DNA from: Hyphomicrobium sp. ghe19
GTDB taxonomy: Bacteria > Pseudomonadota > Alphaproteobacteria > Rhizobiales > Hyphomicrobiaceae
Assembly: GCF_902712875.1 (NCBI RefSeq)
Contig: NZ_LR743509.1
Location: 1,681,001 to 1,745,000 of the forward strand
Length of the DNA: 64,000 bases
Direction of reading: 5' to 3'
Position numbers and translations under genes: made by a program. This document shows, piece after piece, positions 44,785-54,268 of the stretch. The notes under the pieces are model-generated. The model made no database searches and was not told the origin of the DNA. It worked only from the letters and a program-made list of their open reading frames with translations. Every line of letters begins with the position of its first letter. The first letter of the stretch is position 1.

Positions 44785-47124
44785 GTGTTTTTGGATAAAC
44801 CTCATGCCGAGGCCGTTCAGGATCGGCTCGCCGCGCCGTCGACGAAGCGCGGGATCGATGCCGCAGACATTTTCGCAGCACTTTGGCGGCGTAAGCTTTT
44901 CCTGCTGATTTGCGGGCTTTTAGGCGCCGGTTTTGCCGTGACGCTTTCAAAGTTCGTTCCGCACCGGTACGTCGCCACGGCCGAGCTTCTCGTTGATCCG
45001 CGGGACCTTCGCCTCCTCGATAAGGAGGTCATGCCACGAGCCGGCGAGTCCGATTCCGGCATCACGGTTGTCGAGAGCCAGGTTCAGGTGCTGTCGTCGA
45101 ACAGTGTTCTAAAACGAGCCATCAAGGCCTTGGCTCTTCAAAATGACCCGGAGTTCAATGGCACCCAAGGCAACGTTTTGACGACCGCATTGCCCGGGCT
45201 CGCCGGGTATTTGAGTTCCGAGCCGAAGGGCGATCGAGAAACTGCGGCCCTGCAGACGTTGCTGCAGCGGATCGGCGTCAAGAGACCGGAGCGGACGTTT
45301 GTCATCGAGCTGTCAGTCAGCTCAAACGATCCGAGTAAGTCGGCGCGCATAGCCGACGCCATCATCGCCGCCTATCTCGAGGATCAGGCGCAATATCGTT
45401 CGTCCAGCAATGAGGGTGCTGCAGAGGCTCTGGATTCGGGCCTCATGGCGATGAAGGAACAGGTCAACGCCGCGGAAGAAAAAATTGCTGCCTACAAGGC
45501 GGCGAACGACCTTGGCCTCGCAAGCGGCAAACTCGTCGTCGAACAGCAGCTGACCGATGCGAACAATCAGTTGGCTCTGGCACGGGCCGCGACGGACCGC
45601 ATCAAAGCGCAGATCGATGATATTCAAACATCGCGCGCGACGCCCGAGTCGATACCGGAGATCATGGCTTCGCAGACGTTGATCAATTTGAAAAAGCAGC
45701 TCGCGACAGTTTCGGCAGAGCGTGCCCGGTTTGCCGCGCAATTGATGCCGAAACATCCCGTGATGGTGACGATGGCTCAACAGGAGCGCGCCGTCAGGTC
45801 CGAAATGGACCGCGAGATCCTTCGCGTCCTCGGGAGCATCCGCCATGACTACGAACGAGCCAAGGCCAATGAGCAATCGTTGGCGGATACTGTTCAACGT
45901 CTCAAAGGCGAAATGAACGAGGCGGCGAAGGCACAAATCGAGTTGCGCGAATTGGAGCGCAATTTCGAGGTTACGCAGAGCCTTTATCAGCAGTCGGTCG
46001 CGCGATCGCGCGAGACGCGCGAGCAGTCGCGGCTCAACACGACGAACGTGCGCATCATCTCGTCAGCGATGCCGCTTCCGGCGCGCGTGTTTCCGCCTCG
46101 CGGTGTCGTCCTGGCGATCCTCGGCTTCCTGATCGGGCAGACATTGGCGGCCGCGGCCATCTTGCTTCCTTTGGTGCGAGGCCTTTTCGAGGCGCCCAAC
46201 ACCGCAGGTGCGCCGGGAGCCAGCAGCGACAGCACGTTGCGGTCAGCACGCGAGCGGGATAAGGAAGCTTCGCTAAATACAACGCAAAACGCTCAAACCG
46301 TGAGCAAGGTCGAGGTGGCCGTTGACGCCAGTGCCGACGAAATCTCCAGAGGGGCCGTGAGGGCGCCTACACTCGTCAGAGCGAGCAACGGCGTTTCCAA
46401 AGACAATGACGTGGCTCCGCTGTCGCCTCGCCGGTTGGTCAGCGACATGCGCGCCGCTTCGCGTGCGGCGCAGACGGTGTGGCTACGCGACGGCACTTCG
46501 GCAATGGCATCGCTCGCGCGCATTGCTGCGGTCTCGCCGGATACGGCGTTCGCCGATCACATCCGGACGCTCCACGCTTACCTCGGCGGCCGAGCGAGTT
46601 CCGATGCGGTGCGGACGGTTTGGTTCGTCTCCAATCATGGCGTGCCGATAAAGCCTGTCATCGCGCTTGCCTTCGCGCACGCGTGTGTCGCGGAAGGCCA
46701 AAAAGTTTTAATCGTTGACGGTGACGTGCGGACACCCGGACTTACCCGCTTGCTGGTCGCCGATGGCGCGTTGAGCGCAAGCACAGCTCAGGCGGCGAGA
46801 GGGAAGATCAGCAAGACCCGAGATTCGAACCTCGATCTCCTCATCGTCGACAACCCAGATGCTTCTTCGATCCTCGCGTCGCTGGATGAAGCTAAGCGAT
46901 CCTACGATGTGGTCATCATCGATGCGAGGGCCGATGCCTTGTCGCGGGATCTCGATGCCGCGAACCAAGTACTTTTCGTTTCATCCAATCGGCCCAACGA
47001 CACCGTCGCGTTCGACACCGGCGTTGATGGCCTGACGAAGGATATGCCGCGTCTCTGCGGCGCGATCCTCACGGCAAAGGGGCTCGCAAGCCCTACTGCG
47101 GCGGTCGCTGCGCATGCCGTCTGA
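44785..47124 (+). CDS. Wzz/GumC-type polysaccharide co-polymerase fused to a degenerate BY-kinase domain
   Basis: 779 aa from a GTG preceded by GGAGAT (an ATG at 44767 is possible). It controls chain length and export of exopolysaccharide at the inner membrane. Layout: an N-terminal Wzz domain with TM1 (LFLLICGLLGAGFAVTLSKF); long periplasmic coiled coils; a GNVR-like end (FEVTQSLYQQSVARSRETRE) and TM2 near 439-464; a variable cytoplasmic linker; then a bacterial tyrosine-kinase-like ATPase domain from about 600. The Walker A' strand VLIVDGDVRTPGL is kept, but the expected GEGKT/S P-loop is replaced by SNHGVPIKP, and there is no C-terminal Tyr cluster. The domain probably does not phosphorylate and may be structural or regulatory. 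Confidence 0.87.
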   Translation: MFLDKPHAEAVQDRLAAPSTKRGIDAADIFAALWRRKLFLLICGLLGAGFAVTLSKFVPHRYVATAELLVDPRDLRLLDKEVMPRAGESDSGITVVESQVQVLSSNSVLKRAIKALALQNDPEFNGTQGNVLTTALPGLAGYLSSEPKGDRETAALQTLLQRIGVKRPERTFVIELSVSSNDPSKSARIADAIIAAYLEDQAQYRSSSNEGAAEALDSGLMAMKEQVNAAEEKIAAYKAANDLGLASGKLVVEQQLTDANNQLALARAATDRIKAQIDDIQTSRATPESIPEIMASQTLINLKKQLATVSAERARFAAQLMPKHPVMVTMAQQERAVRSEMDREILRVLGSIRHDYERAKANEQSLADTVQRLKGEMNEAAKAQIELRELERNFEVTQSLYQQSVARSRETREQSRLNTTNVRIISSAMPLPARVFPPRGVVLAILGFLIGQTLAAAAILLPLVRGLFEAPNTAGAPGASSDSTLRSARERDKEASLNTTQNAQTVSKVEVAVDASADEISRGAVRAPTLVRASNGVSKDNDVAPLSPRRLVSDMRAASRAAQTVWLRDGTSAMASLARIAAVSPDTAFADHIRTLHAYLGGRASSDAVRTVWFVSNHGVPIKPVIALAFAHACVAEGQKVLIVDGDVRTPGLTRLLVADGALSASTAQAARGKISKTRDSNLDLLIVDNPDASSILASLDEAKRSYDVVIIDARADALSRDLDAANQVLFVSSNRPNDTVAFDTGVDGLTKDMPRLCGAILTAKGLASPTAAVAAHAV

Positions 47125-48151
47125 GCTTAGCCGCCGCAGGTTCATCGCCGGGGTGGCCGCTGCTGGCGCTTTTCCGGCATCGAAGTTGGCGCGCGCGGGT
47201 GATCAATCGAGGTTCGACGTCGCGGGCAATCAGCTCCGTTTCGGCGGCCGTCCCATTCGTTTGCTGGGTGTCGGCGTCGGTGACCCGGTGTACGTGCGCG
47301 GCGAACGACCCATTGGCGATTATGAAGTGCTTGCCCGCGATTGGCGCTCGACCGCCGTGCGGATCAGCGTTCATCCCGGACATTGGCGTCACGACCGACA
47401 GCATACACTCGCAGTGCTCGAGCGCGATGTGACCGCTGCACGAGCCGCTGGACTTTTCGTTATTATCGATTGGCATGTGATCGGCTTTCCCGGGCGGTAC
47501 GCGGAGCCGGTCGATCCCAGTTGGGGTCTGCCGCTTGACGCATTCGCTTCCGATGATGTGCTGGCTCTGGATTTTTGGCGGCGAGTGTCTGCGCGTTTCG
47601 GCAAAGATCCTGGTGTTCTTTTCGAACTCTGGAATGAACCGGTTTACGACGGCAAGTTGTGGCGAAGCACCGGTGAACATTGGCCGGTTCTCAAAGCGCT
47701 GTGGGTGCGCCTGATCAACGAAATCAGATCGCGATCCGACGCGATCCTCATCGTTGCGGGCGGGCGGTGGGCCCACGATCTCAAGGGCGTTGCGAAGGAC
47801 CTGATCGATGACGAGCGGGTCATCTATTCCTGGCATTGCTATCCGAATGAAGACCGCGGCGTCGCTTCACGCTGGCCGGATAGCCTCGACGGTCTTCCGG
47901 CCGTCAAACCTGTCGTCGTCACCGAGTGGGGCTTCAGCAGGGACGGGGATGGTGTAATCAGGGGCACGCCGGAAGACTTCGGCATTCCGTTCACGCGCGA
48001 TATTCTAGAACCCCTTAAGCTGCATTCAATGGCGTGGTGCTTCTCTTCCGGGGCGACCCCGAGGATGCTCGCGCCGGATGGTGTCTCAACGACCGAGTAC
48101 GGCGCGTTCGTCAAAGACTATCTGGCGCGTTCGTGGCGTCCCGAGACTTGA
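47114..48151 (+). CDS. Tat-exported glycoside hydrolase family 5 (cellulase-like)
   Basis: 345 aa. It begins with a Tat signal, SRRRFIAGVAAAGAF. The GH5 barrel holds the acid/base Glu175 in LFELWNEP and the nucleophile Glu271 in VVVTEWGF, with IIDWHV and SWHCYP as supporting motifs. It would cut beta-1,4- or related glucan links in the periplasm. It overlaps the co-polymerase gene by 11 bases and precedes the polymerase gene, so it most likely trims or releases the polysaccharide made here, as BcsZ does in cellulose loci. Confidence 0.88.
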   Translation: MPSELSRRRFIAGVAAAGAFPASKLARAGDQSRFDVAGNQLRFGGRPIRLLGVGVGDPVYVRGERPIGDYEVLARDWRSTAVRISVHPGHWRHDRQHTLAVLERDVTAARAAGLFVIIDWHVIGFPGRYAEPVDPSWGLPLDAFASDDVLALDFWRRVSARFGKDPGVLFELWNEPVYDGKLWRSTGEHWPVLKALWVRLINEIRSRSDAILIVAGGRWAHDLKGVAKDLIDDERVIYSWHCYPNEDRGVASRWPDSLDGLPAVKPVVVTEWGFSRDGDGVIRGTPEDFGIPFTRDILEPLKLHSMAWCFSSGATPRMLAPDGVSTTEYGAFVKDYLARSWRPET

Positions 48152-48168
48152 TCCGAGAGCGAACAAAG

Positions 48169-49506
48169 ATGGCATCGATAAAGGGGGAAGTTGGCGCTGC
48201 TGCACCGGATGCCAGCGATCTCGTGCGCGTCTTTCGTCCATTCCTTTTGCTCGTCGTGCTGCTTGTCTATTGGATTTCGTTCGAGCCGTTCCATGACCGC
48301 TCGGGCGCCGATCTCGCCGGGCCGCTCGAGGGCGGAAATATCGCCAATCAGATTGCCTTCCCGCTGCTGTTCATCGTGTTGGCCGGCTTTACGCTCGCTA
48401 CGAAGCCGAACCACTTCCGCAACGTCGCGGCGTTTCCGTTTGTTGCGTTCATGGTTTGGCTGCTGATCACGAATATGGTCTCTGGCGATCCTGCGACGGG
48501 TTTGAAGCGCGGCCTATTCGAGGTCATCTCGATGACGATTGCGGCGATGGCCGTGGGACTGCCACAGAGCCCGCGTCAGTTCGCAAATCAACTCGCGATC
48601 GCGGCTTTCGCCGTGCTCGTTCTTTGCTACGTGGGCGTTGCGTTTCTCCCGTCGCTTTCCATCCACTCGACGGGCGACACCTTGGAGAGGGAACTCGCGG
48701 GCAACTGGCGCGGGTTCTTCAGTCACAAGAATGAAGCTGGGGCAATGATGGTCGTCCTCATCTTCTCGGGGTTATTCATCACTGAGGCCGGCAAGACTTG
48801 GGCCGGCTGGCTGATCGTCGGCGCGGCGTCTGTGTTCCTGCTGTTCTCGGTGTCGAAGACGTCGATTGCGCTGGTGCCGTTTACGCTCTTCCTAGCGGCG
48901 CTGGTCTACCGGGCGCGGAGTGGTTGGTTTCGCGCCGTCCTCGTCCTGCTGCCGCTTGTTTTTCTGAACGTTGCAACGGTCGGATCGAGCTGGCCGGGTC
49001 CGATCAGATCACTCGTCGCCCTCGTGCTTCCGGATGCCACCTTCACGGGGCGAACGGATCTTTGGCGCTTCTCTCTCGAGCAGACGGCCGAGCATCCGAT
49101 TTTCGGCTACGGGCTTACGGGGCCGTGGCGGACGAACGAGCTCATGTACCGTGACAAGCTGCCGGCGGAACCGGAGGATATTTCGGGCTGGGTCGAAGAA
49201 CTCGGAACGGATTCTCACAACAGCTATCTCGAAGCGGCGCTTCAATTCGGCATTCCCGGTTTGGCTTTGCTGCTGATCGCCGTGATCTATGTTCCGCTGC
49301 GGGACTTCGGGGTTGCATCACGATTGTCGAACAATCCGGCTCTCGTGCGCTATTTCCTGAGGCTGTGGATCTACGTCCTCTTCACAGCGTCGCTGGAGAC
49401 CGTGCTCGTCTCGCGCAACAATCCGGTCTGGTTCATGGCTCTGATGGCGATTGTCGGGATGCATCTGCTTGCGCGTTTCCCCGTCGCCAAAGAGGATCGC
49501 CGCTGA
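48169..49506 (+). CDS. O-antigen ligase/polymerase (Wzy/WaaL-like) membrane protein
   Basis: 445 aa with about ten or more membrane helices. The Wzy_C region (PF04932) is clear: FTGRTDLWRF, HPIFGYGLTG, then DSHNSYLEAALQFGIPGLAL. It should polymerise lipid-linked repeat units or ligate polymer at the periplasmic face. The ATG at 48169 follows GAGAGCGAAC, 18 bases after the GH5 stop. It is the likely polymerase of the locus. Confidence 0.88.
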   Translation: MASIKGEVGAAAPDASDLVRVFRPFLLLVVLLVYWISFEPFHDRSGADLAGPLEGGNIANQIAFPLLFIVLAGFTLATKPNHFRNVAAFPFVAFMVWLLITNMVSGDPATGLKRGLFEVISMTIAAMAVGLPQSPRQFANQLAIAAFAVLVLCYVGVAFLPSLSIHSTGDTLERELAGNWRGFFSHKNEAGAMMVVLIFSGLFITEAGKTWAGWLIVGAASVFLLFSVSKTSIALVPFTLFLAALVYRARSGWFRAVLVLLPLVFLNVATVGSSWPGPIRSLVALVLPDATFTGRTDLWRFSLEQTAEHPIFGYGLTGPWRTNELMYRDKLPAEPEDISGWVEELGTDSHNSYLEAALQFGIPGLALLLIAVIYVPLRDFGVASRLSNNPALVRYFLRLWIYVLFTASLETVLVSRNNPVWFMALMAIVGMHLLARFPVAKEDRR

Positions 49507-49514
49507 TCTTCCGG

Positions 49515-50327
49515 TCAGGCGCGAACGCCGATGCCGTGCAAGGCTTCGTCGACCGACAGGCATGGAATTCCGCGCGCCATTGCTGCCTTCACTGCCATTT
49601 CGAGATGAGCGGGGGAGCAGCCGATCCAGCTTGGACTGGGCGTCACGTCGTGGGTATAGAAAATGACCCATGCGTTTGTCGCGATCGCCTGGTCGAGAAT
49701 TGCGTTGATGGATTGCTCGGTGCTCGTTCGATCATACAGTTCTACTGATCGAAGCATCGCCAGATCGATCAGGCCCGAGTTCAAACCACAGTAGATGCTG
49801 CGGCAGCTGCTGAACGTTTTGTCGAGGTCGAACTTCCGCGGGAACGAAACATTCCCGAATGGATAGGCGAAATTTTTGCTCACTGCGTTGCCGCAAATGT
49901 CGCGAAGGGCATTGAAGCACTGTTGCGTTTCGCGTGCGAGGGCGGATCGCGTCAAGCTCTGCACTTTGACGTGGTTGTACGTGTGGCAGCCGATTTCGTG
50001 GCCTGCGCGGGCGAGCGCCCCGACGTCGCGCTTGTCGATGACGGTCCAATGCTCGTCTCGGTTTCCGCAGATACCGGGCGCGATGTAGTAGGTTCCACGT
50101 ATGCCATAGCGATCAAGGATCCGCGCACCATTCGTCCGAGCGGAATCCGGTGCATCGTCGAAGGTGAAACTCACGATCGGATGGGTGTTTTTCGCGAAGA
50201 TCGGCTTCGTCGGCACGATACGCGCGAGATAGCGCGAGGCGCTGGCACAAAGGCCCGTAACGCGCTTCGGTGTTAGTTCGGCGCGACTTCCTTGAACCGG
50301 TCTGCCGATCGCGTTGATGCCGTCCAT
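49515..50327 (-). CDS. Polysaccharide deacetylase (NodB-like, CE4)
   Basis: 270 aa. NodB motifs: SFTFDDAPDS with Asp57/Asp58, HTYNH with metal ligands His115 and His119, FAYPFGN as motif 3, and YTHDVTPSPSW carrying the late catalytic His. It would remove N- or O-acetyl groups from the polymer or its precursor. There is no obvious signal peptide, which points to a cytoplasmic or non-classically placed enzyme. It ends 9 bases from the convergent polymerase gene and starts 4 bases after the upstream GT4 gene. Confidence 0.88.
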   Translation of the reverse strand: MDGINAIGRPVQGSRAELTPKRVTGLCASASRYLARIVPTKPIFAKNTHPIVSFTFDDAPDSARTNGARILDRYGIRGTYYIAPGICGNRDEHWTVIDKRDVGALARAGHEIGCHTYNHVKVQSLTRSALARETQQCFNALRDICGNAVSKNFAYPFGNVSFPRKFDLDKTFSSCRSIYCGLNSGLIDLAMLRSVELYDRTSTEQSINAILDQAIATNAWVIFYTHDVTPSPSWIGCSPAHLEMAVKAAMARGIPCLSVDEALHGIGVRA

Positions 50328-50330
50328 GGT

Positions 50331-51542
50331 TCACCCGAGTTCCAGATTGGAGATGAGATATGCCGCTGCTTGTCGCGTGGTATGCTGTTCGGCGGCGCGT
50401 CTCAGCGCAGCTCTGTCAGTCGGCGTATTGAGAGCAAGCTCGATCGCGGTCGAGAGCGCTTTCGTATCGCCGACCGGCACGAGGCCGCCGAGGCGACCGC
50501 CTTCGAGAACTTCCCGAGGTCCATAAGGGCAATCGGTTGAAACGACGGCGGTGCCGCAGGCGAGAGCTTCGATCAGCACGTTGCCGAGCCCTTCGAACTT
50601 CGACGAGCTGACGAGCACGTTGGCCTTCAGAAGCCATTCGAATGGATCGTTTGTTGCGCCCGTGAGCGTTACGCGATCTTCGAGTTCAAGGCGCGCGATG
50701 ATGTCTTCGAGCGTCGGACGCATCGGGCCTTCGCCGACAATGACGAGGCGCGAGGGCACGCGCTTCACGAGATCGGCGAATGCTTCGATCAATGTCAGAT
50801 GGTCTTTTTCGGGTGACAGGCGGCCAATCGCGACGAGCAAACCTTTTTCGCGCGTTTCGGGGGTTTCTTTTCCGAGTGCCAACCGCGCAGCCGTCGGTGG
50901 ATCGATGACAGCGTTCGATGTCATGACGCTGATCCGTTCGGCCGGTACGCCGAAATTCAAGATGAGGTCGCGGCGAGCGCCTTCCGTCAAGGTGAGGACG
51001 CGATCGGCGCGACTGTAGACGTATCCGGCGGCGCGGAAGGCGAGGCGGTTCTGAAGATACGGGTCGAGGTCTTTCGCAATCGAGGGCGCTGTCACTTCGC
51101 GCAGCACGAGGCGCGGGCGTGTTTTCGGCGAGAGCAATCGGGTGGCGGCGAACGCCGCGACGTTGGGGGCGGCTTCAGAACTGAAGAGCACCGTCGGCCG
51201 CAACTGGCGGATCGCGTTGCTGAGAGGGATGACTGCCGTTGCGAGGCGCTTCGCGGAGACGTGAACAATGCGGACGCCGTCCGCCACGAACTGCCTCAGC
51301 CGGCCTTCGGGAACGAGCGTGAGAATGCTGACCTCGATGCCCGTTTCGAAAAGGCTGTTCGCCAACAAGATGGCGTCGCGCTGAGCGCCTCCGCCGTGGA
51401 GTGCACGGATGAAGAATGCGACGTGCGGTCGAGAGGTCACGGCCTCGATCGCATCGGCGTCCGCGGTGTCAGTCGCTTGGCCAACATCGCCTGCGAGGTT
51501 GGCATGGAAAGTGGATTTCCGGTTTGTCCCATGAAGCATCAT
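50331..51542 (-). CDS. Glycosyltransferase family 4
   Basis: About 403 aa, GT-B fold. The acceptor domain begins HVAFFIRALHGGGAQRDAIL. The donor domain has GLLVAIGRLSPEKDHLTLIE and the E-X7-E element SSKFEGLGNVLIEALACGTA, followed by VVSTDCPYGPREVL. It transfers a sugar during repeat-unit assembly on the cytoplasmic side; the sugar is unknown. Start choices are ATG at 51542 or 51539, or TTG at 51560. It is transcribed with the deacetylase and divergent from the flippase. Confidence 0.9.
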   Translation of the reverse strand: MMLHGTNRKSTFHANLAGDVGQATDTADADAIEAVTSRPHVAFFIRALHGGGAQRDAILLANSLFETGIEVSILTLVPEGRLRQFVADGVRIVHVSAKRLATAVIPLSNAIRQLRPTVLFSSEAAPNVAAFAATRLLSPKTRPRLVLREVTAPSIAKDLDPYLQNRLAFRAAGYVYSRADRVLTLTEGARRDLILNFGVPAERISVMTSNAVIDPPTAARLALGKETPETREKGLLVAIGRLSPEKDHLTLIEAFADLVKRVPSRLVIVGEGPMRPTLEDIIARLELEDRVTLTGATNDPFEWLLKANVLVSSSKFEGLGNVLIEALACGTAVVSTDCPYGPREVLEGGRLGGLVPVGDTKALSTAIELALNTPTDRAALRRAAEQHTTRQAAAYLISNLELG

Positions 51543-51666
51543 GGGGACGGTCCATGCCAAAAGCGTGCCTGAATCGACAACGATTGGGCGCGGTCCGTCG
51601 AAAAAGAAAACGAGACGTGTCCCAAAATCGGGCAGTTGTTCAGTGGTGCAGTAAGGCTTTCCCGTA

Positions 51667-53100
51667 ATGATTTTGCGCCACGCTGTGATCTACATCGGTT
51701 CGCGAGTGTTTGCTGCGGCGCTCAACTTGCTTTCGGTCGCCCTCTTTGCGCGTCTTGCAGGGCCCGAGACGTTCGGCGCTTATCTTCTCTACCTCGCTTC
51801 GGCGTACATCATTTACGGCTTCGCCATTCAATGGCTCAGGATGTCGTTTTTTGCCGTCTATACGGCGGACCATTCGCTTTCGATCGTCGGCACGTTCATT
51901 CGCACGATGTCTGTTTTGGTCGGTTTGGTCGCCGTCATAGGGGGCTTGACCGTTTGGGCGGGCATCTTCAGCCGCGATGCTGTGGCGGGCACCGTCCTGC
52001 CGACGGTCGGCCTCGCTGTATTCGAGACGTTCTATGAGATCTCACGTGCGCGCCTGAAGGTGGAACTGGTTGGGGTCGCCGTGCTTCTTCGGGCGCTTTT
52101 CGTTCCGGTCGGCGGGGCGGTCGCCTTCGCGTTAACGGGAACCGCGACGGGCCTTGCAGCCGGCGTTGCGCTCGCTAACGTTTTGGCGGCGGCGCCTTTG
52201 ATCCGCGAGGGTTGGCCGGCGGTTAGAGAGAAGTTCTCCGCCGGTATTGCGCGTCAATATTTGAAGTACGGCTCGCCGCTGATCCTGGCTTTCGGCATCA
52301 ATGCCGCCGGACAAAGCGGCGATCGATTGCTTCTCGCAAAATTCGACAGCGTCGGGGCGGTCGGTCCGTATGGCGCGGTCAGCGATCTCATTAAGCAAAG
52401 CCTCGTCGTGGTATCCGAGGCGGTTGCCGGATCTTACATGCCGCACGCAAAACGCGCCGCGAGCGATGGCGACAGCGCGCGAACGAGGCTCATTTTAACG
52501 GAAGCGTTCCGCGCGTATTCGTTCATAACGGCCTTTGGATCGGCCTTTATTCTGTGCTTTGCGCCCGACTTGGTCCACGTGCTTTTCGGCGAGGCTTACG
52601 CCGAGGCCGCCGCGTCTCTGGTTCCAATCTTTACGTTGGCGACGGCCCTTTACGTTTTCCGGGCGTTCTACTTCGGGCAGGCGATCTATTTCCTGGAGAG
52701 CTCATCGGCCGAACTCTATGCTTCGACTGCGACAGTGGCTGCGGGTGCCGCAACGGCGCTTCTGCTCATTCCATCTCATGGTGCGGCCGGCGCGGCTTTG
52801 GCCATGCTCGCGGCGCAGGGAGCGGGTTGTCTCGTTGCGGCACTCGCGGCGCGACGGTGGCAAGCCATGCCGCTTCCCATTCTCGATCTTTTCGGCATTG
52901 CTGGCATTGCAGCAGCCGCGGCGTTCCTGGCCGATACCGCTGATCTGCTGCCAGCGGCTCATGTGGTGATATTGGCGCTTAAGCTTGCTGCACTCGGCCT
53001 TGGGGCGTGCCTCGTGATCGCGTTGTACGATATCTTCGGTATCGGCGTCTGGACGCGGCAACTCACGCTCCGCAAGCTTGCCGCTATCCGATTGGTCTAA
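51667..53100 (+). CDS. Wzx-type polysaccharide flippase (MOP superfamily)
   Basis: 477 aa with 12 or more predicted membrane helices. It begins AVIYIGSRVFAAALNLLSVA and has the internal LKYGSPLILAFGINAAGQSG typical of MATE/MOP flippases, with YGAVSDLIKQSLVVVSEAVA. It should move the lipid-linked repeat unit across the inner membrane for the Wzy-like polymerase at 48169. It stands alone between two divergent or convergent glycosyltransferase genes. Confidence 0.87.
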   Translation: MILRHAVIYIGSRVFAAALNLLSVALFARLAGPETFGAYLLYLASAYIIYGFAIQWLRMSFFAVYTADHSLSIVGTFIRTMSVLVGLVAVIGGLTVWAGIFSRDAVAGTVLPTVGLAVFETFYEISRARLKVELVGVAVLLRALFVPVGGAVAFALTGTATGLAAGVALANVLAAAPLIREGWPAVREKFSAGIARQYLKYGSPLILAFGINAAGQSGDRLLLAKFDSVGAVGPYGAVSDLIKQSLVVVSEAVAGSYMPHAKRAASDGDSARTRLILTEAFRAYSFITAFGSAFILCFAPDLVHVLFGEAYAEAAASLVPIFTLATALYVFRAFYFGQAIYFLESSSAELYASTATVAAGAATALLLIPSHGAAGAALAMLAAQGAGCLVAALAARRWQAMPLPILDLFGIAGIAAAAAFLADTADLLPAAHVVILALKLAALGLGACLVIALYDIFGIGVWTRQLTLRKLAAIRLV

Positions 53101-53113
53101 GAGCCGCGCGGCG

Positions 53114-54268
53114 CTATTTGGCTGCAACGACCAGTTCGTTATAGGCGGCGAGCATCCGGCCGCGCGAATATTTGGCGCGGATTGCCTGAGCGAACTTATC
53201 GAGATCGGCGTTTGTTTGCGTTCGCGGGCGTTGGGCTCCGATCGCTGCGGCGAATGCCAGCGTGTCATCGGGGTCGATGAAGCTTACGGGTTCGCTGCCG
53301 CCGACGGAGAGGACTTCGCGCAAGACCGGAAGGTCTGCTGCAACAATCGCTACGCCGGCCATCGCTGCTTCCACCGCCGCAAGCCCGAACGTTTCCCATT
53401 TGGACGGAAACACGAACACGTCGACGGCGCCGAGAAGATCGCCGAGTGTCTCCCGAGAGACAATTCCCAAGAAGTGGATTCGATCTGCAACTCCAAGCGA
53501 GCGTGCCTGTTCGCGTAGGTCGTTCTCGTTCGGTCCGCCGCCCGCAAGGATAAGCCGGGCGCCGGTCACATGGGTCAGAGCGCGAACGATCTGGTGCTGG
53601 CCCTTCTGATCGCAAAGTCTGCCGGCGTTCAGAAGCAGCAGGCCGTCGTCCGGAATGGCATGTCGAGGCAAGACTTCGGCGCGGGGGTGACGTGCTTTTG
53701 GTGCATCTAGGCCGTGATCGATCCTGCGCAGATTTCTGCGGTAGCGCTGCGGATAATGACGGAAGGCGTGCTCGGTTGCGGCGGAGTTCGCGATGTTGAC
53801 GCTGTAGAGCCCCGCCGACCCCATGGCTGCATCGAGCAGGCGGACTGCGGGGTGAATTTCTTCCGGCATCGCGGTTTGGTGCACGATACGCCGTTTGCAG
53901 CCGACGAGAGCTCCAATGAGGCCGACGATGACAGACGCCGTCGATTGATAGGCGATAAGCGTGTCGGGCCTCGTCCTCGCGATTGTCATGATCGCGCCTG
54001 CAATGCCGCGCAGCTTCTGAGCGGTGGTGGCGCTGATGCCGGGGTAAATGAAGCGCGTCTCGACGCGGGCGCCGCCGCTTTGAAGTCCGTCCGAGATCAT
54101 CTGGGCGAGCGCTTCGACGCCGCCGCCTTCGTTGCTGTGAACGAGTTGCAAGACGGAAATTCTGCTGCCGCTTCGGCCATGTTGTGCGGAGCGCGGCTCA
54201 AGCCGTCGAATGTCTTCTTCCGGATGAGCAGTTGCGCCCGCCGTCGCGAGACGCGCGTCGGTTAACAA
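53114..54268 (-). CDS. Glycosyltransferase family 4
   Basis: About 384 aa from the TTG at 54268. GT-B fold: SVLQLVHSNEGGGVEALAQM at the N-terminus, then LLLLNAGRLCDQKGQHQIVR, ARLILAGGGPNENDLREQ, and WETFGLAAVEAAMAGVAIVA as the donor-site E-X7-E. The start is uncertain: the frame is open to 54550, with an ATG at 54337, but G+C at third codon positions drops upstream of 54268, which supports the TTG. It converges with the flippase gene. The sugar is unknown. Confidence 0.85.
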   Translation of the reverse strand: MLTDARLATAGATAHPEEDIRRLEPRSAQHGRSGSRISVLQLVHSNEGGGVEALAQMISDGLQSGGARVETRFIYPGISATTAQKLRGIAGAIMTIARTRPDTLIAYQSTASVIVGLIGALVGCKRRIVHQTAMPEEIHPAVRLLDAAMGSAGLYSVNIANSAATEHAFRHYPQRYRRNLRRIDHGLDAPKARHPRAEVLPRHAIPDDGLLLLNAGRLCDQKGQHQIVRALTHVTGARLILAGGGPNENDLREQARSLGVADRIHFLGIVSRETLGDLLGAVDVFVFPSKWETFGLAAVEAAMAGVAIVAADLPVLREVLSVGGSEPVSFIDPDDTLAFAAAIGAQRPRTQTNADLDKFAQAIRAKYSRGRMLAAYNELVVAAK

